A program made the position numbers and the translations under genes. Shown one piece after another: positions 25,191 to 31,784 of a stretch of DNA of 36,515 bases. The stretch is from the NCBI GenBank assembly GCA_013824755.1, contig PNOJ01000016.1:1-36515 (forward strand), read 5' to 3'. The number at the start of each line of letters is the position of its first letter. Position 1 is the stretch's first letter. The notes below the pieces were generated by a model. That model searched no databases. It was not told the DNA's origin and worked only from the letters and a program-made list of their open reading frames with translations. Source of the stretch: Gemmatimonas sp. (GTDB taxonomy: Bacteria; Krumholzibacteriota; Krumholzibacteriia; LZORAL124-64-63).

Positions 25191-25919
25191 TCACCACCGC
25201 AGGCTCCAGCCCACGTGGAAGCCGGAACCGGCCGTCGCGGTGGCCGCCGCTGTCTCCGGCGGCGGCGCCGGAGCCGGGCCGGCGCCCGCTTCGAGCGACG
25301 GGAAGCGCAGCCAGGCGTCGATCACGCCGATGACCACGGCCCCGACGGCGACGGCCGCCGCCGTGTCGCGCAGCTTGCCGGCGTCGTCGGCCGCGGACCA
25401 CGCGTCCGCGGCCTGGGCGCGGTAGAACGCGATGTCGGCCGGCAGCAGCGCGTCGCGGTAGTACGCCATGGCGAGTTCGTAATCGTCGCGGTGGTTCTGC
25501 ACCGCCAGTTCCCCCGCCAGGGCCGTCAGCAGCCCGCCGACCTCCGCGGCGGTCAGGGCCCAGCCCAGCCGCGGCCGGCCCTCGTAGCGCTGGCCCAGAC
25601 CGGCCAGCACCAGGCTGTAGGCCACCGCGTCGCGGCGGCTCATGGGCTGCAGGCGCAGGTGCCGGCGGACCACCGCATCGTCCGCGTCGATCCGCATCTC
25701 GACGTCCAGGGGCAGCATCCCCTTCAGCGTGGCCGACAGGGCGTGGCTGCCTGCGGCCACGTCCAAAGCGTCCAGCGGCAGGGTGCCGAGGTCGCGGCCG
25801 TCGAGCCGTACGGCGGCGCCGGGCGTGCCGGTCAGCAGCAGGGTGGCGCCGGCGGCGGGGCCGGCCAGCAGCAGCGCCAGCACGGCCGGCGCGAGGACAC
25901 GACGAAGGGCTGGGATCAT
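25191..25919 (-). CDS. PEGA-like domain membrane protein
   Basis: The 242-residue protein has a signal peptide or first membrane helix (VLAPAVLALLLAGPAAGA). A PEGA-like surface domain follows (GTPGAAVRLDGRDLGTLPLD ... AGSHALSATL, about residues 28-85). The segment RRDAVAYSLVLAGLGQRYEG with two following hydrophobic stretches is like DUF5683-type membrane proteins, and a final hydrophobic run (AAAVAVGAVVIGVIDAWL) precedes a Pro/Ala-rich tail. The role is unknown; PEGA domains are usually at the cell surface and may bind glycans. The start at 25919 is set by the signal peptide; the ribosome site is weak. It is followed 14 bases later by the lipoprotein gene. Confidence 0.7.
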   Translation of the reverse strand: MIPALRRVLAPAVLALLLAGPAAGATLLLTGTPGAAVRLDGRDLGTLPLDALDVAAGSHALSATLKGMLPLDVEMRIDADDAVVRRHLRLQPMSRRDAVAYSLVLAGLGQRYEGRPRLGWALTAAEVGGLLTALAGELAVQNHRDDYELAMAYYRDALLPADIAFYRAQAADAWSAADDAGKLRDTAAAVAVGAVVIGVIDAWLRFPSLEAGAGPAPAPPPETAAATATAGSGFHVGWSLRW

Positions 25920-26020
25920 GGCTGACGCTCGCCTTCGGTGGTGCGCGACGGCTCCGGGGATCGCCTGCGGGAGGGGACGTCAACGTCCCGCCCCCGTCAC
26001 GGGTTCCCAGTATAGAGAAC

Positions 26021-26060
26021 GCCCCCTGGCGCGGAAAGGGCTTTGTCCGCACCAGGGGGC
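26021..26060 (-). terminator. Terminator after the LVIVD propeller gene
   Basis: Nine pairs (26060-26052 with 26029-26021), one mismatch and five more pairs (26050-26046 with 26035-26031) enclose a ten-base loop. On the minus strand GTTCTCTATACT follows. It begins 22 bases after the propeller gene stop at 26083 and lies 101 bases before the next start. Confidence 0.65.
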
Positions 26061-26082
26061 AGTTCGTGCCGCGAGTCCCGTT

Positions 26083-29000
26083 CTAGCCGGCCAGCGTGAC
26101 CTTGATCACCTCGCGGCACCCCGCCGCGCGCAGCCGGGCGAAGTACACGCCGGAGGGCAGGCGGCGCCCCGCGTCGTCCCGCCCGTTCCAGGCCGCCTCG
26201 TGACGGCCTTCGGCGCGCCGTTCCGCGACGAGCGTGCGCACGATGCGGCCGCGGGCGTCCAGCAGGTCGAGGCGCACGTCGCCGCCGCCGGCCGGCACCT
26301 CGTAGCTGAGCGTGGTGCTCGGGTTGAAGGGGTTCGGCGCGGCGCCGCGCAGCGCGTAGGCGGCGGGCGTCCCGCCTTCGGGCGCGCCGGTGAGGGCGTC
26401 GGGCGCCGTCGGCGGGCCTTCGTTGCCGGCGCGGTCCACCGCGGCCACCAGGTAGGACCAGGTCCAGGGGTCGGCCGCGTGGTCGATCCAGGCCGTCAAC
26501 GCGGTTTCGCCCAGGAGGTTGTCCGGTGCGGGCGCGAAGCCGGGGAACGTGCCGCGGTAGAGCCGGTAGCCGACGATGTCGTCGCCGGCCGGCGCGCCCC
26601 AGGCCAGCAGGTTGCCGCCGGCGGTGTAGGCGACCGTGAAGACGCCGGGCGCCGCGGGGGCGAGGTTGTCGACGGAGCTGCCGCTGTCGGGCGGCGCGTC
26701 GAAGACGACCCCGAGCTCCTCGGTGCGGGCGCGCACGAAGAACGTCGTGGGGCGCGGCGCGGCGACCGTCGCATCGTGGAGCGTGGGCACGACCACGGTG
26801 TACAGGTCCTCGAGGTCGGCCGGGACGGTGGCGAGGTAGTCCCACTCGCCCGGGGGCCACGAGCGGTCGGCCGCGGCCTGAGGGTCCGGCGTGACGCTGG
26901 ACGCCGTGCGCGCGTCGACGCGGCGGTAGACGGAGTAGTTCAGGATCGGCGCGTTGCTGCCGGCGCGGTCGAACGAGCTGCGCGCCCAGCGCAGGCGCAC
27001 CTGTCCGCCCTGGTCGTCGGGGACATCCGCGACGGTGTCGATCACCGGCACGTCGCGCAGGACCTCCAGCGTCAGGCTGTCGCAGTATGGCCCGGTCGGC
27101 GAGAAGTCGTGGCCGAGCACGGCGCGCCAGACCGGGATCTGGCCGGTGCCGTTCAGGACGGTCCAGGTCCCGTCGCTCGGGATCGGCTGCAGGCCCGTTC
27201 CGTTGTCCGCGTCGGCGTACCAGTCGATGGCGCCGGCCTGCTCGGTCGTCAGGCGCGCCTCCATGATGGTGCCGGCGCCCGTCCAGCTGAACATACCCTG
27301 GCCGACGTTGCGCGCCGGGTCCAGGTAGCGCTCCGCGTAGCGGATCAGGGCGACCGGGCCGCTCTCGACCGGCTGGACCAGGAGGTCGTCGCCGCTGAAG
27401 GCGATGGCCCTGGCCCCTTCCATGGGCAGCAGGGCGGCGTTGCCGGGGCTCGACAGGTTGCAGAGCCACAGGCCGTCCTGCGCGGAGGCCGCCAGCAGGC
27501 CGTCGTGGAGCACGACCTGGCGCGGCATCGACATGGCCAGCGCGTAGTTCTCGACGATCGCGGCGGGGTCGCTCACGTTCAGCACGCGCACGATGTTGTT
27601 GTAGGGCTCGGAGATGCAGGCGGTGAACCCGGAAACGGCCACGTCGATGACGTTGCCGCCGCCGGGGAACGACCCCAGGCTGGCCGGATGCAGCGGGTCG
27701 GAGACGTCCACGACGATCAGGCCGCCGTGCTGCGCGGCGACGTAGGCGCGGTCGCCCACCACGGCGATCGCGTGCGAGCTGCCGGGAAGCGCGAGGGTCG
27801 CGACCACGACCGGCGCCGCCGGGTCCACCAGATCGGCGACCATCATGCCGGCGTTGCCGGCGCAGACGTAGGCGTAGCGGCCGGAGACGGCGACGTCCTC
27901 GCTCCACCCCTCCAGGACGGTCATGCCGAGCAGGACCGGCGCCCCCGGATCGGCCACGTCGATGGTCGACAACTCCGCCTCGGCGGCGGCGACCAGCAGC
28001 GTGCCCTGGCGGTCGAGGGCGAGACCGCCGACCGCCGTGAAGCCGATCTGGAGCGGCGCCGCCGGATCTTCCAGGTTGTAGACGTTGATGCCCAGGTAGG
28101 TGGGCAGGTAGGCGATCAGCCCGTCGGTCAGGATGTCGTTGAGGTTGATGAACTGCGAGCCGATGTTCGTCGTCACGGCCGGCTCGACGTCGAAGCTGCG
28201 GTGGCGCATCACCTTCAGGCCGGCCGTGGCGTCGGCGACCAGGGTGTGCTCCGACATGACGCACACCCCGCTGGCCAGCCCCGGCGTGTCGGCGGCCTGC
28301 ACCTGTCGGATGGAGGCGGGGTCGGAGACGTCCAGGACCAGCACGCCGGCGCCGGAGTCGGCCACGTGCAGGTAGCGGCCGTCGAGCGCGAGACCGCGTG
28401 CCTGGCCGGGGGTGTCGAAGGAGCCGAGCAGCGACGGCGCGGCGGGCGCGCTCGCGTCCAGCACGTGCACGCCGTAGCCGTAGTCGGCGAGGTACACCCG
28501 TCCCCCGGACGCCAGGACGTCGTAGCAGGTGCCCGGCGTGTCGTAGAGGCCGGCCAGGACCGGCGCGGAGGGGTCGGCGGCGTCGATCACGCGCAGGCCG
28601 GCGGACCCGTCGGCGACGAAGACCCAGCGGCCGGCGAACACGGCGTTGAAGGCGGTGCCGGGCGTGTTGTACACGGCGAGTTGGACGGGGTTCTCCGGGT
28701 CGGTCACGTCCACGAACTGCACGCCGAGGGTCCCGACCGCCAAGACCGCCACGTCGCCCTGCACGTCGATCGAGTAGGTGAAGCCGCCGGCGGGGAGCGT
28801 CCCGGCCCCGACCGGGTTGGCGAGGTCTTCGATGAGCACGGCCTGGTAGCCGGTGGCGCCGTCGGCGAGCAACGCGTACGGCGGGTGCAGCGCCACGTCC
28901 ATCGCCGTGCCGGGGGAGTCGAACGTCCCGACCAGTTCCGGCCACGCGGGATGGGACAGGACCACGATGTGGAGGCCCGCGGCGGAGTCCGCGACGAAGG

Positions 29001-29262
29001 CGAGCTGTTCCAGCTGCACGACCGCGGCGGCGCTGCCGGGGGTGTCGAGGGTGCTGGCCGTCGCGAGTTCGAGGCGCGGCAGCTCCAGCCGGCCGGCGGC
29101 GGTGTCCCAGTCGGCGGTCGTGTTGGCGGCGTTGCGGCCCAGGAGGCTGGAGAAGTCCTGGGTCCAGTGCCACGGGGTGGAGCCGGCCTGGGCCGGCACG
29201 GCGGCGTGGAAGGTGCAGAAGGCGACGGCGAACACGAGGGACACCGTAGTGAAACGGCGCAT
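26083..29262 (-). CDS. Giant secreted LVIVD-repeat beta-propeller protein with FlgD-like C-terminal domain
   Basis: The 1059-residue protein has a signal peptide (SLVFAVAFCTFHAAVPAQA). About fourteen repeats of roughly 42 residues follow (residues about 60-640). Each follows the pattern DTPGxAxxVxxxGxxxxVADxxxGLxVxDVSDPAxPxxLG, the LVIVD type. Fourteen fit two seven-bladed propellers, with an irregular junction after the seventh. Next come fibronectin-like segments (about 720-960; ILNYSVYRRVDA, LLAWGAPAGDDIVGYRLYRG). The C-terminal module starts near 975 (APNPFNPSTTLSYEVP ... LLDARGRIVRTLV ... WNGRDDAGRRLPSGVYFARL). It is probably a surface scaffold or binding protein; no enzyme motif is visible. 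AAGGAGGAG just before the ATG fixes the start. Confidence 0.85.
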   Translation of the reverse strand: MRRFTTVSLVFAVAFCTFHAAVPAQAGSTPWHWTQDFSSLLGRNAANTTADWDTAAGRLELPRLELATASTLDTPGSAAAVVQLEQLAFVADSAAGLHIVVLSHPAWPELVGTFDSPGTAMDVALHPPYALLADGATGYQAVLIEDLANPVGAGTLPAGGFTYSIDVQGDVAVLAVGTLGVQFVDVTDPENPVQLAVYNTPGTAFNAVFAGRWVFVADGSAGLRVIDAADPSAPVLAGLYDTPGTCYDVLASGGRVYLADYGYGVHVLDASAPAAPSLLGSFDTPGQARGLALDGRYLHVADSGAGVLVLDVSDPASIRQVQAADTPGLASGVCVMSEHTLVADATAGLKVMRHRSFDVEPAVTTNIGSQFINLNDILTDGLIAYLPTYLGINVYNLEDPAAPLQIGFTAVGGLALDRQGTLLVAAAEAELSTIDVADPGAPVLLGMTVLEGWSEDVAVSGRYAYVCAGNAGMMVADLVDPAAPVVVATLALPGSSHAIAVVGDRAYVAAQHGGLIVVDVSDPLHPASLGSFPGGGNVIDVAVSGFTACISEPYNNIVRVLNVSDPAAIVENYALAMSMPRQVVLHDGLLAASAQDGLWLCNLSSPGNAALLPMEGARAIAFSGDDLLVQPVESGPVALIRYAERYLDPARNVGQGMFSWTGAGTIMEARLTTEQAGAIDWYADADNGTGLQPIPSDGTWTVLNGTGQIPVWRAVLGHDFSPTGPYCDSLTLEVLRDVPVIDTVADVPDDQGGQVRLRWARSSFDRAGSNAPILNYSVYRRVDARTASSVTPDPQAAADRSWPPGEWDYLATVPADLEDLYTVVVPTLHDATVAAPRPTTFFVRARTEELGVVFDAPPDSGSSVDNLAPAAPGVFTVAYTAGGNLLAWGAPAGDDIVGYRLYRGTFPGFAPAPDNLLGETALTAWIDHAADPWTWSYLVAAVDRAGNEGPPTAPDALTGAPEGGTPAAYALRGAAPNPFNPSTTLSYEVPAGGGDVRLDLLDARGRIVRTLVAERRAEGRHEAAWNGRDDAGRRLPSGVYFARLRAAGCREVIKVTLAG

Positions 29263-29338
29263 GACTCCTCCTTGAGCAACGCGATGCCGGTGTCGTTCCG
29301 TGTTGTGCGTGGTCCGGAGAGACCGGATTCCAAGCCGA

Positions 29339-29367
29339 TCCATAGCGTGAAGCGCCGCGGAGATCAA
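29339..29367 (-). promoter_or_regulatory. Promoter of the LVIVD propeller gene
   Basis: On the minus strand, TTGATC (29367-29362) and TATGGA (29344-29339) are 17 bases apart, placing transcription about 70 bases before the ATG. The plus-strand direct repeat ATCAACG/ATCAACG (29363-29369 and 29373-29379, ten-base period) covers the -35. Confidence 0.45.
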
Positions 29368-29387
29368 CGATTATCAACGGGTTGCCG

Positions 29388-29822
29388 TCAGTCGCGGTGG
29401 TAGGGGTGGCCGCGCAGGATGGCCAGGCCGCGGTAGATCTGCTCGAGCAGCAGGAAGCGGGCGGTCTCGTGGGTGAAGGTCAGCGGGGACAGCGACAGCA
29501 GCCGATCGGCGCGTTCGCGGGTCGCGGGCGACAGGCCGTCGGGCCCGCCGATCAGGAAGGCGAGCGAGCCGTGCGCGCCGAGCAGGGCGGCCAGGTCGCG
29601 CGAAGAAACGGCATCGCCGCGCTCGTCCAGGGCGACGGTCAGGCCGTGCCCCGAGCCCGGCCCGAGGCGAGCCAGCATGGCCGCGCCCTCCCGCTCGGGG
29701 CCCTGGTCCTTCAACTCGACGATCTCGAGGTCGGACCAGGGACGGATCCGCTGCGCGAATTCGTTCGCGAGCCCGGCCAGCCGGGCGTCCTTGAGCCTGC
29801 CGACGGCCAGGATGCGGATCAC
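29388..29822 (-). CDS. rlmH: 23S rRNA (pseudouridine1915-N3)-methyltransferase RlmH
   Basis: The 144-residue protein matches RlmH from end to end: ILAVGRLKDARLAGL at the start, RIRPWSDLEIVELKDQG, VALDERGDAVSSRDLA, the SAM-binding knot segment FLIGGPDGLS, and the family ending ARFLLLEQIYRGLAILRGHPYHRD. It methylates pseudouridine 1915 in helix 69 of 23S rRNA on 70S ribosomes, as a dimeric SPOUT enzyme. The start is GTG, because the family N-terminus (ILAVGRL) begins right there and no ATG fits. The GTG overlaps the TGA of the preceding gene as GTGA, indicating translational coupling to the TPR glycosyltransferase-like gene. Confidence 0.93.
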   Translation of the reverse strand: MIRILAVGRLKDARLAGLANEFAQRIRPWSDLEIVELKDQGPEREGAAMLARLGPGSGHGLTVALDERGDAVSSRDLAALLGAHGSLAFLIGGPDGLSPATRERADRLLSLSPLTFTHETARFLLLEQIYRGLAILRGHPYHRD

Positions 29823-31510
29823 GGCGTCGCACCGGCGAGGCGGCGCTGCGTCTCGGCGGCGAGGCGGGGGTCCAGCCGCTGGAGGGTGGCGAGCTGCCGG
29901 CGCGCGCCCTCGGCGTCGCCGCGGGCGGCCAGCGTCTCGCAGAGGCCGGCCACCGCCAGGGCGTAGTCGGGGCGCAGCTCGACGGCGCGTCGGAAGTGCG
30001 TCTCGGCCAGTTCGCTCCGGCCGAGGTGCGCGGCGATCACGGCGAAGTTGCAGTGGGCCTCGGGCCGGCGCGGGTCGGCCGCCGTCGCCCTTTCCAGCAG
30101 GCCGTACGACGCCTCGAGGTTGCCGGCGGCGCCCTCGGCAACCCCGAGCGCGCGCAGCGACGGCTCGTGCGTCGGCGCCAGCGCGACCGCCCGACGGTAG
30201 GCGGACAGCGAGCCGGTCAGGTCGCCGGCGCGGTGCAGGGCGGCGCCGAGGTCGTGCTGCACGACGTACTCGTCGGGGGAGCGGCGCGCCATGTCGGAGA
30301 AGAGCGTCGCATCGTCCCGCCACACCGGGACGCGCGCCAGCGTCGCGAGGGACAGGACCGCCACGACGACCGCCGCCGCGGCCGTCGCAGCACGGCGCCG
30401 ACCGGTGTTCGCCGCCTTTGCGAACAGCGCGCCCACGCACAGGCACCAGCCGAACGACGGCAGGTAGAGGAAGCGCTCCGCGAAGGGCGCGCCTTGCAGG
30501 GGCGCGAATCCCAGCACCGGCAGCAGGAACACGAACGTCCAGGCCAGACCGGCCGCGCCGCGCCGGCGCGCGAGCGCCGCGACGCCGACCGCCGCGACCG
30601 CCGCGGCCCAGGTCAAGACGCCCGGGGTGAGGTGCTGCGCGGACCAGTAGGCGTTCAGCGGCCAGGGAACCAGCAGCAGCCGCAGGTACCAAGCCACGAG
30701 CGCGGGCAGGTGGCTCAGGCGCGTGGCGAGGTCGGCGCCGAGACGGCTGCCGGCCGTCGCGGCGCCTTCGCCGAAACCAAGACCGGCGACGCCGACGCGC
30801 AGCGCCGCGGCGACGGCCATCGTCGCGGCGGCCACGCCCAGCCAGCCGACCTGGCGCCGCCACCAGGGGCGCGGGTCGCGCCGGCGTCCTTCCGCCGCGG
30901 GCTCGTCGGGGAGCAAAGCGGCGATCGCCAGCAGCGCCGCCGGCAGCAGGTAGGCGGATTCCTTGGCGAACAGCGACAGCAGGAACAGCAGGACGGCCGC
31001 CGGACCGGCGCGCCGCTCGCCCCGCCGCCACCGGGTCCAGGCCAACGCCGCCGCGAGCCCGAGCGCCGCGACCCAGAGGTCGGTGCGGCCCGACACGAAG
31101 GCCACCGACTCCACGTGCGCGGGGTGGACCGCGAAGACCAGGGCGCCGGCCAGGGCGGCCGCGGCGCCGCGCAGCCAGGCGCGCAGCAGCAGCAGGGTCA
31201 GCACCGACGCCGCGACGTGCAGCAGCACGTTGGTGAGGTGGAACGCGAAGGCCGCGCCGCCGCCGAGCAGGTCGTCGAGCCGCAGGCTCAGCAGCACGAC
31301 GGGGCGGTGGTAGCCGGTGTCGGCCAGGAACTCCGCCCCGAGCAGGGCGCCCGCGCCGCGTGCGGCGGCCTCGCGCACGCCGGCCAGGACGTTGGCGTCG
31401 TCCCAGACCAGGGCGTGGCCCAGCGTACCCGCGTGGACCAGCGCGGCCGCGAGGGCGACGAGCGCGGCGGCGGTCCGGGGGTGGTCGGCCAGCTTCGACA
31501 GGTTGGTCAC
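29819..31510 (-). CDS. TMTC-like GT-C membrane glycosyltransferase with TPR tail
   Basis: The 563-residue protein has about ten membrane helices and then tetratricopeptide repeats. Early GHALVWDDANVL supplies the acidic pair placed in the first loop of GT-C enzymes. FAVHPAHVESVAFVSGRTDL, LLSLFAKESAYLLP, LVPWPLNAYWSAQHL and FAERFLYLPSFGWCL match motifs of the TMTC O-mannosyltransferase group. From about residue 410 come TPR units (DEYVVQHDLGAALHRAGDLTGSLSAYRRAV and similar). Inference: it transfers a sugar from a lipid carrier to exported proteins on the outer face of the inner membrane. The start is GTG at 31510 with a weak ribosome site; a later start would lose the WDD region. It overlaps rlmH by 4 bases. 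Confidence 0.8.
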   Translation of the reverse strand: MTNLSKLADHPRTAAALVALAAALVHAGTLGHALVWDDANVLAGVREAAARGAGALLGAEFLADTGYHRPVVLLSLRLDDLLGGGAAFAFHLTNVLLHVAASVLTLLLLRAWLRGAAAALAGALVFAVHPAHVESVAFVSGRTDLWVAALGLAAALAWTRWRRGERRAGPAAVLLFLLSLFAKESAYLLPAALLAIAALLPDEPAAEGRRRDPRPWWRRQVGWLGVAAATMAVAAALRVGVAGLGFGEGAATAGSRLGADLATRLSHLPALVAWYLRLLLVPWPLNAYWSAQHLTPGVLTWAAAVAAVGVAALARRRGAAGLAWTFVFLLPVLGFAPLQGAPFAERFLYLPSFGWCLCVGALFAKAANTGRRRAATAAAAVVVAVLSLATLARVPVWRDDATLFSDMARRSPDEYVVQHDLGAALHRAGDLTGSLSAYRRAVALAPTHEPSLRALGVAEGAAGNLEASYGLLERATAADPRRPEAHCNFAVIAAHLGRSELAETHFRRAVELRPDYALAVAGLCETLAARGDAEGARRQLATLQRLDPRLAAETQRRLAGATP

Positions 31511-31570
31511 GACGGTTCCGTGGGTTCGCGGTGGCGGCGGACCTGGGCCTCGATGGGCCTGCTCGGCCGG

Positions 31571-31599
31571 AATCTGTCACAGGGGCCTGGTCGGATCAA
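31571..31599 (-). promoter_or_regulatory. Weak candidate promoter for the TMTC-like gene
   Basis: On the minus strand, TTGATC (31599-31594) and CAGATT (31576-31571) are 17 bases apart, giving a leader of about 54 bases. The -10 matches poorly, so the call is tentative. Confidence 0.3.
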
Positions 31600-31646
31600 C
31601 CGTCATTGCGCTCCGCCTCGGGGTCTTGCGTTTAGATACTGGATAT

Positions 31647-31662
31647 TGATGTCATCACATCA
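31647..31662. promoter_or_regulatory. Inverted repeat TGATGT-N4-ACATCA
   Basis: Six-base perfect arms flank CATC in the AT-rich divergent gap between the TMTC-like gene and the hexahaem cytochrome gene. Size and symmetry suit a dimeric regulator. I do not recognise the binding protein; it is not an exact FNR or CRP box. Confidence 0.4.
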
Positions 31663-31670
31663 TTTTCTGG

Positions 31671-31686
31671 AAGTGTCGTGACACTT
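31671..31686. promoter_or_regulatory. Inverted repeat AAGTGTC-GT-GACACTT
   Basis: Perfect seven-base arms with a two-base centre end five bases before TAGAAT (31691-31696), a plausible -10 for the hexahaem cytochrome gene. No good -35 is present upstream, so the site may be for an activator or for a repressor blocking the promoter. Confidence 0.45.
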
Positions 31687-31690
31687 TCGT

Positions 31691-31696
31691 TAGAAT
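31691..31696 (+). promoter_or_regulatory. Candidate -10 of the hexahaem cytochrome gene
   Basis: TAGAAT lies 88 bases before the ATG at 31785 and directly follows an inverted repeat. The absence of a consensus -35 (TGGAAG at 17 bases) suggests an activator-dependent promoter. Confidence 0.35.
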
Positions 31697-31784
31697 CACC
31701 GCCGGTGGTTCGTGACGCCCCGACCTCGCCCGGGAACTCTGCCGCCCTGGAGTGTCCCGCAGCCAATCTCCGAAGGAGACTGAC

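Noticed and set aside
25997-29377. 1126-residue minus-strand frame and 1253-residue plus-strand frame (25642-29403) over the propeller gene
   Set aside because: Both are Arg- or Val/Gly/His-rich shadows; only the frame at 26083-29262 has repeats, signal peptide and ribosome site.
31647-31663. FNR box ahead of the hexahaem gene
   Set aside because: The arms are TGATGT/ACATCA with N4, which does not match TTGAT-N4-ATCAA.
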